DNA of 64,000 bases from Candidatus Villigracilis affinis (GTDB taxonomy: Bacteria; Chloroflexota; Anaerolineae; Anaerolineales; Villigracilaceae): the NCBI GenBank assembly GCA_016718275.1, contig JADKEA010000021.1:124001-188000 (forward strand), written 5' to 3'. Shown one piece after another: positions 28,697 through 38,194 of this stretch; the stretch's first letter is position 1; every line of letters starts with the position of its first letter. Under the pieces are notes generated by a model. That model was given only the letters and a program-made list of their open reading frames with translations. It was not told the origin of the DNA and ran no database searches. The translations under genes were made by a program, and so were the position numbers.

Positions 28697-31621
28697 ATGA
28701 CAAAAATCCCTCAAACCTCTGCAGGCACCGCAGTCCCGCAATTTGCGGACTCTGACCGCAAGCCCATCAAACTGACCGAAGTCGTCCACCCCGATGGGCG
28801 CATCAGCCAGTATCCCCCGTCTGATGTATGGGATGACTGGGTCGAATGGGACGGCAAGGAGTGGCCCAAGAAAGTAGCGCGGCGATACACGCTCGTGCCA
28901 ACCGTCTGCTTCAACTGCGAATCTGCCTGCGGACTTCTCGCCTACGTGGATAAAGACACCTACGAGATTCGCAAGTTCGAAGGCAACCCCGTCCACCCAG
29001 GCTCGCGCGGACGTAACTGCGCCAAAGGACCCGCGACTCATAACCAAGTCTATGACCCTGAAAGAATTTTTATCCGCTGAAACGAGTCGGCAAACGCGGC
29101 GAAGGCAAATGGGAGCAAATCTCTTGGGAGCAGGCGCTCTCTGAAATCGCGGAGAAAATGCGCGAGAGCAAGAAACGCCGCGCGAATGGGATCGTCTATC
29201 ACGTCGGTCGCCCTGGCGAAGACGGATACACCAACCGCGTCGTGCAGACTTGGGGCATGGACGGTCACAACAGCCACACCAACATCTGCTCATCGTCGGC
29301 GCGCGCGGGCTATAACTTCTGGCTCGGGCAGGATCGTCCCAGCCCAGACTTTGCCAATGCGCGAGTGATCCTGCTGATTTCAAGTCACCTCGAAACGGGA
29401 CATTACTTCAACCCGCACGCCCAGCGCATCATCGAAGCCAAAACGGATGGCGCGAAACTCATCACCTTCGACCCGCGCTTGAGCAATACCGCTTCCATGA
29501 GCGATGTCTGGCTGCCGACCTACCCTGGCAGTGAAAATACGATTCTGCTTTCGATCGCGAATCATCTGATCCAAAATAATTTATACAACAAAGACTTCAT
29601 GCAGAAATGGGTCAACTGGAAGGAAACACTGAAGGCAGTGGTCAATGGTCAGTTATCAGTAAACAGTGAGCAGTTGTCGGCGGAGATTCGAAGCGCGTGT
29701 TCTTCATCCAGTCTTCAACCTTCAACCTTCGACCTGTTCGACCGTCTGCTCAAAGACCTCTACGCCGAATACACCTTCGAACGCGCCGCAAAGGAATCGG
29801 AAGTGCCGATCGAGCGCATTCAAGAGACTGCGCGACTCGTTGCCAATTGCGAAGGCAAACTTGCCACGCACGTTTGGCGTTCTGCGAGCGTTGGCAATCT
29901 TGGCGGATGGCAGGTGGCGCGCTGCCTGCTCTTCCTCAATGTGTTGACGGGCAGTATCGGCAACAAAGGCGGCACGTCGATGACGGGCTGGAACAAGTTC
30001 GTGCCCAAGCCGTTCAAGGGCGCGCCCGCTCCCGAAACGTGGAACGAACTGCATTACCCCATCGAGTATCCGCTCGCGCATTATGAGATGTCCATCCTTT
30101 TGCCGCACATGCTCGAAGAAGGGCGCGGCGACATCGACGTGTATTTCACGCGTGTCTACAACCCGATGTGGGTCAACCCCGATGGCTTCATGTGGCTCAA
30201 GGCGCTCAAGGATGAAGACTCAAAGATCAAGTGTTATGTGGCGCTCACGCCCACGTGGAATGAAACCGCATGGTTCGCCGATTATGTTTTGCCCACGGGT
30301 CACGGACCTGAGCGTCACGACCTGATGAGTCAGGAAACGCACGCGGGGCAGTGGATCGCGTTCCGTCAGCCTGTGCGCCGCGTTGCGATGGAACGCGCGG
30401 GCATGAAGGTGGACTTCACCTATCAAGCCAACCCTGGCGAAGTGTGGGAAGAGAACGAGTTCTGGATTCAACTCTCCGCGAAGATGGATCCCGATGGTTC
30501 GCTTGGCATTCGTCAGTGGTTCGAGAGCCCGTATCGCCCTGGCGAGATCATCACCGTGGATGAATACTATCAATGGATCTTCGAGAACTCGGTGCCCGGC
30601 TTGCCTGAAGCCGCCGCAAAGGAAGGATTAACTCCCGCTGGCATACATGCGCAAGTATGGCGTGTTCGAAGTGAAGAAGGAAAATTATGTTCCGTTTGAA
30701 AAGGAACTCGGCAAAGCAAACGATTATCAAGTGGATGAATTCAATCGCGCCTCAAAAGACGGACTTGTAGTTGGTCTGGCGGTGGACGGTGTGGTCACTC
30801 CTGGGTTTGATACCCCCAGCAAGAAACTCGAATTCTTCAGCGACACGCTCTCCAATTGGGGCTGGGCTGAAAAAGAAAACGTCATCCCGTGGACGGTGAA
30901 GAGTCACGTCCACCCCGATACGATTGACCGCTCCAAAGGCGAGATGATTCTGCTGCCCAACTTCCGCTTGCCGACATTGATTCACACGCGCTCGGCAAAT
31001 GCGAAATGGCTGTATGAGATCTCGCACAAGAATCCCATCTGGATGAATCCCGAAGACGCGCAACGCTTTGGTCTCGAAACAGGCGACCTCGCCAAAGTGG
31101 AAACCGAGATCGGTCACTTCGTGGATACGGTCTGGGTGACCGAAGGCATCAAACCTGGCATCATCGCCATCAGCCATCACTTGGGACGCTGGCGTTTGAA
31201 TGAAGATAAAGGCGTGAGCAAAGGCTCGTCCAACCTCGTGGAACTGCACGACGACGGCAAAGGCGGATTCCTCATGCGCGTGGTCCACGGCGCAAAGGCA
31301 TGGGAATCATCCGACCCCGATACCAGCCGCATCTGGTGGAGCAACGTGGGCGTGAACCAGAACCTCGCCCACGCCGTCCACCCCGACCCCATCAGCGGAG
31401 TCCATTGCTGGCTGCAAAAGGTGTTCAGCATCCGCAAGGCGGAACCTGGCGAAAAAGCAGGCGACCTGTTCGTGGATACGAATAAATCCATGGAAATCTA
31501 CCGCAAGTGGCTGGCGATGACTCGCTCCGCTGACAAGGTCAGCCCCGATGGGAACCGCCGTCCATATTGGCTGGCTCGTCCGCTCAAACCGACGAAGGAA
31601 GCATATAAGTTACCGAAATGA
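28697..31621 (+). CDS. Molybdopterin oxidoreductase catalytic subunit, SoeA-like, two frame breaks
   Basis: About 975 residues. The FeS site is C71-C74-C78-C108 (TVCFNCESACGLL, GRNCAKG). The Mo-ligand region is SHTNICSSSARAGYNF, as in PsrA/PhsA/Soe-type enzymes. A C-terminal MopB domain (LETGDLAKVETEIGHFVDTV) is present. The N-terminus lacks a twin-arginine signal, so the enzyme faces the cytoplasm. That favours sulfite dehydrogenase SoeA over periplasmic polysulfide or thiosulfate reductase. Breaks: a missing T in the run at 29068-29072, and an extra C at 30634-30636. Each correction restores family sequence. A 34-residue low-complexity insert is encoded by repeats near 29637-29739. Confidence 0.82.
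29637..29730. repeat. 7-base periodic repeats inside the molybdoenzyme coding sequence
   Basis: Six 7-base units in register (AGTGGTC, AATGGTC and variants) occupy 29637-29678, and a second block (AACCTTC twice) lies at 29710-29730. They resemble the intergenic repeats of this locus: the etfB-etfA gap shares an 11-base match. Forty-two bases keep the reading frame, and the encoded stretch VVNGQLSVNSEQLS looks like an insertion in a variable loop. Confidence 0.65.
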
Positions 31622-31625
31622 AAAG

Positions 31626-31714
31626 GTGCGTCGCACCAGACGGGTTGACGAATCTCCGTCAGCAGAATTAACTCATAGAGTGGATTTCTCTCCTACCTGT
31701 CTGGTGCGACGCAC
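31626..31714. repeat. Inverted-repeat element after the sulfur locus
   Basis: A perfect 16-bp inverted repeat: GTGCGTCGCACCAGAC at 31626-31641 and its complement at 31699-31714. An inner hairpin TGACG/CGTCA (about 31646-31662) lies in the spacer. A further 8-bp inverted pair CCGCAACG/CGTTGCGG follows at 31724-31760. No reading frame lies inside. It looks like a small non-coding mobile-type or REP-like element, and its hairpins could also stop transcription of the sulfur operon. Confidence 0.55.
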
Positions 31715-31854
31715 TCCACGCAACCGCAACGAAAGCCACACGAAGCAGAGTCCGTTGCGGGGGTAGACTCACTCACGGTGTAACAAAATTTCACGAAACA
31801 GAATCAGCTTTCGGTTAAGAAAGAAGCGGTTCGTCATCCAGAAAGAAAAATCAA

Positions 31855-32925
31855 ATGGCAGTCAAATCATCCACCAAGGCAAGATCAAAACCGAAAAAGG
31901 AAGAAGTACCCGAAGAGCCCGTTTGGACATATCGCGGATATCATCTCAAGACAAGCGAGTTCGTCACGGCAATGGTGCATTTCTTCCGCGCAGAGATACA
32001 GCGCGCGAATGTCTGGCGGCAGCGACTCGACACGACGACAAATTGGGCAGTGGTTGCCACAGGTGCGACGCTTTCGATCGCGTTTGGTCAATCAAGCGTT
32101 CATCATTCTGTTATTTTATTGAATACGCTGCTGGTCTTGTGGTTTCTTTTTATTGAGGCGCGGCGTTATCGTTATTATGAATTATGGAGCTACCGTGTGC
32201 GTTTGATGGAAACGGATTTCTATGCGGCGATGCTTGTGCCGCCATTTCATCCATCGCCAGAGTGGGCGGAGAATCTTGCCGAAAGTTTGTTGACACCAAG
32301 TTTTCCGATCTCAGTTTGGGAGGCGTTCGGTAGAAGATTGCGGAGAAATTATTTTTGGATATTTCTTATTTTGTATGCCTCATGGGTTGCGAAAATTTGG
32401 TTGTTCCCTACCGCGCCTTTAAATGTGCAGCAGTTCATTGCTCGGGCTTCGGTTGGACCTGTTTCAGGTGAGATCATGATCGGGCTTGGTTTTTTGTTTT
32501 ACTTGTTCCTCACCGTCTTTGCAGTTGCCACAGTTAACATGACTCGCGCCACGGGAGAGGTACTGCCTCGTTTTGGAGATGAGACTGCGCCTGCCGCCCC
32601 ATCGCAGGAAGGAAAGCACACTGGCTTGCGTGCATTGCTCGTGCCGCGCAGGAGACGCAGACAATTGCTTGCGTTCATCATTACCGATAAAGCGGAGACA
32701 GTTTCAAATAGAATTCTCACCGACCTTAAGCGCGGCGTAACTTCGATGCAAGGCAAGGGCATGTACACAGGCAGGGACCGCTCAATTCTGATGTGTGCGC
32801 TGACTATTACCGAGGTGCACAATTTGAAATCGGCCGTTGCAAAGGAAGATCCGCAGGCTGTGGTCATCGTTTCACCTGCGCAGGAAGTGTTTGGCGGTGG
32901 TTTCGCTCCTCTGGAAGAAAAATAA
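31855..32925 (+). CDS. DUF2270-like membrane protein with C-terminal DUF2179-like domain
   Basis: 356 residues. A Lys-rich N-terminus precedes a DUF2270-type core (HFFRAEIQRANVWRQRLDTTTNWAVV, RYYELWSYRVRLMETDFY) with about four membrane helices. The C-terminal 85 residues (IITDKAETVSNRILTDLKRGVTSMQGKGMYTG) match the ligand-binding domain of YitT-type proteins. The function of both families is poorly defined. The stop codon overlaps the start of the next gene (TAATG), so the two are translationally coupled. It is separated from the sulfur locus by the inverted-repeat element. Confidence 0.75.
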   Translation: MAVKSSTKARSKPKKEEVPEEPVWTYRGYHLKTSEFVTAMVHFFRAEIQRANVWRQRLDTTTNWAVVATGATLSIAFGQSSVHHSVILLNTLLVLWFLFIEARRYRYYELWSYRVRLMETDFYAAMLVPPFHPSPEWAENLAESLLTPSFPISVWEAFGRRLRRNYFWIFLILYASWVAKIWLFPTAPLNVQQFIARASVGPVSGEIMIGLGFLFYLFLTVFAVATVNMTRATGEVLPRFGDETAPAAPSQEGKHTGLRALLVPRRRRRQLLAFIITDKAETVSNRILTDLKRGVTSMQGKGMYTGRDRSILMCALTITEVHNLKSAVAKEDPQAVVIVSPAQEVFGGGFAPLEEK

Positions 32926-33533
32926 TGCTCGAAGAAATTTTGCGTGAAAGCTCACGCTATCATGATCATCTTTGTCCGCGCCAGGTATTGGGCGCGCGCA
33001 TGGGACTGTATGTGGGTGAACTTCTGGGGTTCGATTTGCCGCGCAAGGATAAGCGCCTGCTTGTGATCGCAGAATCAGATGGCTGTGCCGTGGATGGAAT
33101 CACTGCCGCGACGGGCTGTCGTGTAGGCAATCGCACGCTTCGTGTCGTGGACTTTGGAAAGGTTGCGGCCACCTTTATTGATATCCACACTGAAATATCC
33201 ATTCGAATTACGCCTTCGCAGAAGGCGCGTTCTCTTGCGCTTGAATACTCCTCGAATCCGAATACTCGCTGGGAGGCGATGCTGTCGGCTTATCAGGTGA
33301 TACCTGCGGTGGATTTGCTTGTCTTTCAGCATGTGCAATTGGATACGCCGCTTGCGCGGATTTTGAGCATGCCGGGTAAAAAGGTGACTTGTGAGGTCTG
33401 TGGGGAGGAAATCATGAACGAGCGGGAGGTCTTGAAAGATGACATGATCCTTTGTCGCTCTTGTGCGGGGGAGGGGTATTATCGGATGTCGGAACCTTGT
33501 GCCTCTGTTACGTCGGAAAACCGAACGGCTTGA
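32925..33533 (+). CDS. FmdE-family protein (formylmethanofuran dehydrogenase subunit E-like)
   Basis: 202 residues. YHDHLCPRQVLGARMGLY near residue 12 is the conserved His/Cys metal motif of FmdE, and ESDGCAVDGITAATGCRVGNRTL follows. The C-terminus has a zinc ribbon-like CEVCGEEI and CRSCAGEGYYRM. FmdE homologues often accompany molybdenum or tungsten enzymes in non-methanogens, but their function is unsettled. Being coupled to a DUF2270-like gene and near a molybdoenzyme is suggestive only. The start at 32925 is set by overlap with the previous stop. Confidence 0.82.
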   Translation: MLEEILRESSRYHDHLCPRQVLGARMGLYVGELLGFDLPRKDKRLLVIAESDGCAVDGITAATGCRVGNRTLRVVDFGKVAATFIDIHTEISIRITPSQKARSLALEYSSNPNTRWEAMLSAYQVIPAVDLLVFQHVQLDTPLARILSMPGKKVTCEVCGEEIMNEREVLKDDMILCRSCAGEGYYRMSEPCASVTSENRTA

Positions 33534-33574
33534 CTAATCATTCTCCAAAGCATATAATCCCGTTATTCAGAAGT

Positions 33575-33850
33575 AGTAGGTGAAAAAAGCCTGACAGAGA
33601 AGGATGTGTTGGTCGCGTGCCGAAGGGATATCGAGACCAAAATGGTGGAAGCATCCGCAGGAAATCATCGCTGAAGTCGTCTGATGAATGTGCCGAAGAA
33701 ATCCATTGCGAGAGTAGAACGGCACGGGAATGCCCGTTACAGCATGGACTGATGATTGTCAGTCACAAAGCGCACTAAGTCATTAGTGAACTGAGGTGGT
33801 ACCGCGGAGTAATACTTCGTCCTCATATTGGACGAAGTATTTTGTTTTAA
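33575..33850 (+). promoter_or_regulatory. T-box riboswitch leader of valS
   Basis: The T-box sequence at 33789-33807 (AACTGAGGTGGTACCGCGG) is a near-perfect consensus, followed immediately by an intrinsic terminator. A long structured leader of about 210 bases precedes it, with further hairpins (for example ACGGGAATGCCCGT). The TGGT in the T-box bulge fits a tRNA ending ACCA, as tRNA-Val does. Uncharged tRNA would stabilise the antiterminator and allow valS expression. The specifier codon could not be assigned by eye; the valine assignment rests on the downstream gene. Confidence 0.9.
33811..33848 (+). terminator. Rho-independent terminator of the valS T-box
   Basis: AATACTTCGTCC (33811-33822) pairs perfectly with GGACGAAGTATT (33830-33841), a 12-bp stem with a 7-base loop, followed by TTTGTTTT. 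It lies directly after the T-box motif, as expected for an attenuating T-box. Confidence 0.88.
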
Positions 33851-33920
33851 AGAGTAGATACGTAAACAAGTATATAAAGAATATGTGTGTATACCTGTTT
33901 ACCTCACACAAGGAGAAAGA

Positions 33921-36609
33921 ATGACCAGACAGGAACTACCAAAAGCCTACGATTTCAAATCCACTGAGCCGCGCATTTATGCGATGTGGGAAGCGGGCGG
34001 ATTCTTCAAACCGCACAATGATCCCAACAAGCCAGATTTCGACCCGAGCATTAAACCGTTCGTTATTTCGATCCCTCCGCCAAACGTGACGGGCGAACTG
34101 CACATCGGTCATGCCATGTTCGTCAGCGTCGAAGACCTCATGATCCGCTATCACCGCATGAAAGGTTATTCCACCTTTGTGGGTGCCTGGTTCCGATCAC
34201 GCGGGCATTGCCACGCAATTAATGGTGGAGCGTGACCTGCTCAAGACCGAGGAAATCACCCGCGAGGAATTTGGCCGCGAAAAATTCATTGCCCGCACAT
34301 GGGAATGGAAGAAGAAATACGGCGGCATGATCTACAACCAGATTCGACGCCTCGGCGCTTCCTGTGATTGGGATCGCGAACGCTTCACACTTGACGAAGG
34401 CCTGAGTCGGGCAGTCCGAGAGGCATTTGTGCGCCTGTATGAAAAAGGACTGATCTATCGCGGCCCGCGCCTCATCAACTGGTCGCCCGGACTGAAGACC
34501 GCCGTCTCAGACCTCGAAGTGGAATACACCGAAGAGAACGCCAACCTGTATTACTTCAAATACATGATCGCTGGTTCGGATGAGTTCATTCCTGTCGCCA
34601 CCATCCGTCCCGAAACGATTCTTGGGGATACCGCCGTGGCAGTTCACCCTGAGGATGAACGTTTCAAGAAATTCATCGGCAAAAAAGCCATCGTGCCGAT
34701 CCTTGGACGTGAAATCCCTGTGATTGCCGATGAATACGTCAGCATGGATTTTGGTACGGGCGCGCTCAAGATCACCCCAGGCCATGACCCGAACGATTAC
34801 GCCATCGCCCAGCGCCACAACCTGCCGATCATCTCGATGCTTGATAAAGAGGCGAAGATCAACGAAAATGGCGGCCAATATAAAGGTCAAGACAGATTCG
34901 AGGCACGCAAGAATCTATGGGCCGATATGAAAGCCGCAGGCCTTGTCATCAAGACTGAGCCGTATCGCACCACCATTCCGCGTTCACAGCGCGGCGGTGA
35001 AATTGTCGAGCCGATGATCTCCGAACAATGGTTCGTGAAGATCGAAACACTTGCCAATGCCGGGTTGGATGTGGTGCGCGATGGGCGCATCAAGATCGTG
35101 CCTGAGCGTTTTGAGAAGACCTATTTCAACTGGCTTGAGAACATCAAGGATTGGTGTATCAGCCGTCAGTTGTGGTGGGGACATCGCATCCCCGTGTGGT
35201 ATTGCCCCGAGAATCACATGACCGTGACGCGTGAAGACCCGACCCAATGCGCCACCTGCGGTTCAAAGGAAATTCATCAGGATGAAGATGTGTTGGATAC
35301 ATGGTTCTCGTCTGGCCTGTGGCCCTTCTCCACGCTGGGCTGGCCTGAGCAAACCCCCGACCTGAAGTATTTCTACCCGACCTCTTACATGGAAACGGGT
35401 TATGACATTTTGTTCTTTTGGGTGGCGCGCATGATCATGACCGGACTTGAGTTTACAGAAGTCCCGCCATTCCATACCGTGTACTTGCATGGGCTTGTCC
35501 GCGATGAGCATGGACATAAAATGTCGAAGACCAAAGGCAATGTGCTTGACCCGCTGATCGTGATTGACGAGTTTGGAACAGACGCGCTGCGCTTCACGAT
35601 GTTGGTGGGTTCCACGCCCGGCAATGACACCAACGTCGGGGTGAAGAAAGTGGAAGCCAATCGCAACTTTGCGAACAAGATCTGGAATGCGGGCAGGTTC
35701 GTGATCAGCGCGATTGATGGATTGCAGCCCGGAAGTGAATTGGGTGAGTACACCCTCGCCGATTCATGGATTTGGGCCCGCCTGCAGGGACTCGTCCGCG
35801 ATGTGGAACGTCAGTTCCAGAACTTCCAATATGGGCAGGCTGGTCAGCAGATTTACGATTTTATCTGGTCTGATTTTGCAGATTGGTACGTGGAAATTGC
35901 CAAGCAGGAATTGGCAGAAGGCGGCGCTCGCGCGGCCCGTGCCGCCGATACCTTGGCGCGCGTGTTTGATATGTCTCTGCGTCTGCTGCATCCCTTCACT
36001 CCCTTCGTGACCGAAGAGATTTGGGGTCACCTGCACAGCGCCTTGCGCGAATCGCCTTTGAATGAGATTTGCAAAGATTGGCCCAATGCCCTGATTGTTG
36101 CCAAATTCCCCGAACCACGCGACCCCGAAGGCTGGGAGGAATCCAAGCTGGCAGAATTTGCGTTGATCCAGGATATTGTCCGCTCGATTCGCAACTTGCG
36201 CGCGGAGAAGAATGTGGCTCCCAGCAAGAAGATCGCCGTGAGCATTTCCGCGGGCGCGAAAGCCGACTTGTTGAAAGATCAATCAAAGGCCATTGCTTCA
36301 CTCGCTGGCCTGGATCTCTCGCTGCTCAATATTCAAACCTCACTGACGGAGAAGCCGAAAGATGCTGTTGCCCTCGTGATCGGTTCCGTGGAAGTTTATA
36401 TTCCGCTCGCTGGCATGATTGACCTTGCCGATGAGAAGGCGCGCCTTGAAAAGGAACTCAAGGAAGCCGAGTCGCATATTCAGCGTTTGGAGAACTTGCT
36501 CGGCGGTGATTTCGCCAACAAAGCGCCAGCCGCACTAGTGGCAAAAGAGCGCGAGAAGTTGAATGCTTATAAAGATACGGCTGAGAAGATCAAGGCACAG
36601 TTGAAATAA
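33921..36609 (+). CDS. valS: Valyl-tRNA synthetase, one frame break
   Basis: About 895 residues. The HIGH motif is in PPNVTGELHIGHAM near residue 50, KMSKT (HKMSKTKGNVLDP) is near residue 535, and a C-terminal coiled-coil (ADEKARLEKELKEAESHIQR) marks the bacterial ValRS tail. It charges tRNA-Val in the cytoplasm. The frame changes at a TTT run at 34176-34178: deleting one T gives GYSTLWVPGSDHAGIATQ, the conserved block. As valS is essential, this must be a sequencing error. AGGAG precedes ATG 33921. Regulated by the upstream T-box. Confidence 0.95.
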
Positions 36610-36613
36610 AAAA

Positions 36614-36650
36614 TGATGCAGGGGCACGGCGCCGCCGTGCCCCTGCATCA
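36614..36650. terminator. Long perfect hairpin after valS
   Basis: TGATGCAGGGGCACGGC (36614-36630) pairs over 17 bp with its complement (36634-36650) around a GCC loop. There is no T run, but its position right after valS fits a transcription stop. A related hairpin with the same GCC loop and GGGGCAC core lies at 50589-50617, so it belongs to a repeated family. Confidence 0.6.
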
Positions 36651-36774
36651 AATATCACATCACTCGATATTACAAATACCTTTAAACATAAGACGATTGT
36701 CAATTGACGTGCAGAATCATGGGGTGTATCTTGATGGGGCAATAAATTCAAACCCAGAAAAGGAATCCCAGATC

Positions 36775-36969
36775 ATGACCATGAAAATCCAAGATGACTG
36801 CATCGCCTGCGGCGCATGCGTACCCGATTGCCCCACCGAATCCATCACCGAAGGCGATGGCACCCTGTATGTGATCGATCAAGCCACCTGCGTTGAATGC
36901 GAAGGCCACTTCGATTCACCCAAGTGCGTTTCCGTTTGCCCGGTTGATTGCATCGTCAAGGCTGAGTAA
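36775..36969 (+). CDS. Two-[4Fe-4S] ferredoxin
   Basis: 64 residues. CIACGACVPDCP near residues 11-22 and CVECEGHFDSPKCVSVCP near residues 41-58 give two cubane sites. The longer spacing in the second motif (CxxC, eight residues, CxxxCP) is typical of YfhL/FdxN-like 2[4Fe-4S] ferredoxins. It is a small cytoplasmic electron carrier. The start at 36775 gives the natural length; upstream in-frame residues come from the hairpin region. A monocistronic unit seems likely, since hairpins and a riboswitch flank it. Confidence 0.85.
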   Translation: MTMKIQDDCIACGACVPDCPTESITEGDGTLYVIDQATCVECEGHFDSPKCVSVCPVDCIVKAE

Positions 36970-36980
36970 CCTGCAAGTGG

Positions 36981-36986
36981 TATAAT
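36981..36986 (+). promoter_or_regulatory. Candidate -10 box ahead of the FMN riboswitch
   Basis: TATAAT occurs 12 bases after the ferredoxin stop and about 20 bases before the riboswitch core, the right place to start its transcript. No convincing -35 box was found at the usual spacing. Confidence 0.45.
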
Positions 36987-37005
36987 TTTTACAACAAAAT
37001 AATAA

Positions 37006-37182
37006 CCTTCGGGGCAGGGTGACATCTGTGCGATGTGCAGGTGAATTCCCGATCGGTGGTAAAGCCCACGAGCCTTTTTGGGCAGTGACAGCTTCTCCGT
37101 TGAGAAGCAGGCGCCGCATAAGAAAGCATGACCCGGTGTAATTCCGGGGCCGACAGTATAGTCTGGATAGAAGAAGGTAAAG
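37006..37182 (+). promoter_or_regulatory. FMN riboswitch (RFN element)
   Basis: The conserved blocks appear in order: CTTCGGGGCAGGGTG, GAATTCCCGATCGGTGGT, AAAGCCCACGAGC, CCGGGGCCGACAGTATAGTC and GGATAGAAGAAGGTAA. These are the hallmark paired and unpaired elements of the RFN fold. It is followed by an intrinsic terminator and a three-gene ABC importer, so it should reduce expression when FMN is abundant. Confidence 0.95.
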
Positions 37183-37214
37183 CAGGCCTGTGCAGGTACT
37201 GTGTAGATTCACGC

Positions 37215-37246
37215 CCCGAAAACGAACGTTGTTTTCGGGCTTTTTT
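37215..37246 (+). terminator. Terminator of the FMN riboswitch
   Basis: CCCGAAAAC (37215-37223) pairs with GTTTTCGGG (37231-37239), followed by CTTTTTT. The preceding GATTCACGCCCC may compete to form an antiterminator when FMN is absent. Confidence 0.88.
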
Positions 37247-37356
37247 CTGGATGTGAATCCGCATCACGCTTCGCGCCGCCCTGGCCTGTTTCACGTGCCC
37301 CGCAGTTGATTCTGGCGAGGGCATTTTTTTACCCCCCGCCTTGTGGAAAACTTGCA

Positions 37357-38130
37357 ATGACAAAGATCTTTAACCGTATTCCCTGGCTTGGATTATTTTC
37401 CCTCATGGCTGGCTTGCTGGCATGGGAATTGACCGCGCGCCTAAGCGGACTGCCGCGTTTCATTTTGCCTGCGCCGGGAGATGTGTGGCGGAGTTTCATC
37501 AAAGCGCTGACCACAGGGACATTGCTCTATCACACCGCAATCACGCTGACAGAGATCGTACTCGGCATGCTGGCGGGCGTGACCTTTGCCACCGTGGTTG
37601 GCTATTCGCTGGCAAAATCGCGCACATTGGAAAAGGTGCTGGCACCATATCTGGTGGCGAGCCAGGCGATTCCAATCGTGGCGATTGCGCCGTTGCTGGT
37701 TATCTGGTTGGGAGATGGGATTCTCTCAAAGGTGATCATCTGCGCGTTGATCGTATTCTTCCCTGTGTTGGTAAACACCATCGTGGGGGTACGGGCCGTT
37801 CCCACTGCATTGTATGACCTGATGAATTCTGTCCGTGCTACGCGGTGGCAGATCCTTTTTAAGTTGGAATTGCCCGCATCCCTGCCGATTCTGCTGGGCG
37901 GACTGCGCGTTGGTGCGACATTGTCTGTGATCGGGGCAATCGTCGGTGAGTTGGTGGATGCGCAGGAGGGGTTGGGATATCTGCTGCAACTGGGCGATTT
38001 TCAATACGATACGTCCATGGTGTATGTGGCGGTGTTCGTGTTGATCTTCCTCGCGCTGGGTCTGTATGGGATCGTGACCTTGTTGGAAAAAAGATTTTTG
38101 AAATGGCAAACGGTTTCGTCCTCCCGATAG
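37357..38130 (+). CDS. ribX: ABC transporter permease, riboflavin-type (RibX)
   Basis: 257 residues with about six membrane helices and the BPD-type EAA loop (TALYDLMNSVRATRWQILFKLELPASLPILLGGLRVG), as in SsuC/TauC/ThiX permeases. Under an FMN riboswitch and beside an NMT1/THI5-like binding protein it fits the predicted RibXY riboflavin importer described for Chloroflexota. The start at 37357 is chosen because earlier in-frame residues lack hydrophobic or family character. The substrate is inferred from the riboswitch, not from binding residues. Confidence 0.82.
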   Translation: MTKIFNRIPWLGLFSLMAGLLAWELTARLSGLPRFILPAPGDVWRSFIKALTTGTLLYHTAITLTEIVLGMLAGVTFATVVGYSLAKSRTLEKVLAPYLVASQAIPIVAIAPLLVIWLGDGILSKVIICALIVFFPVLVNTIVGVRAVPTALYDLMNSVRATRWQILFKLELPASLPILLGGLRVGATLSVIGAIVGELVDAQEGLGYLLQLGDFQYDTSMVYVAVFVLIFLALGLYGIVTLLEKRFLKWQTVSSSR

Positions 38131-38194
38131 AGCATCGGGATTGCCTGTGCTCACTTCGCTGAGGATGAAGGACAAAAAAATTATAGGAGACACA

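Noticed and set aside
31622..31854. Insertion sequence remnant
   Set aside because: Inverted repeats are present, but no transposase fragment or target-site duplication was seen.
38131..38194. Short hairpin between the permease and binding-protein genes as a terminator
   Set aside because: TCCCGAT/ATCGGGA lacks a T run and the downstream gene belongs to the same transporter.
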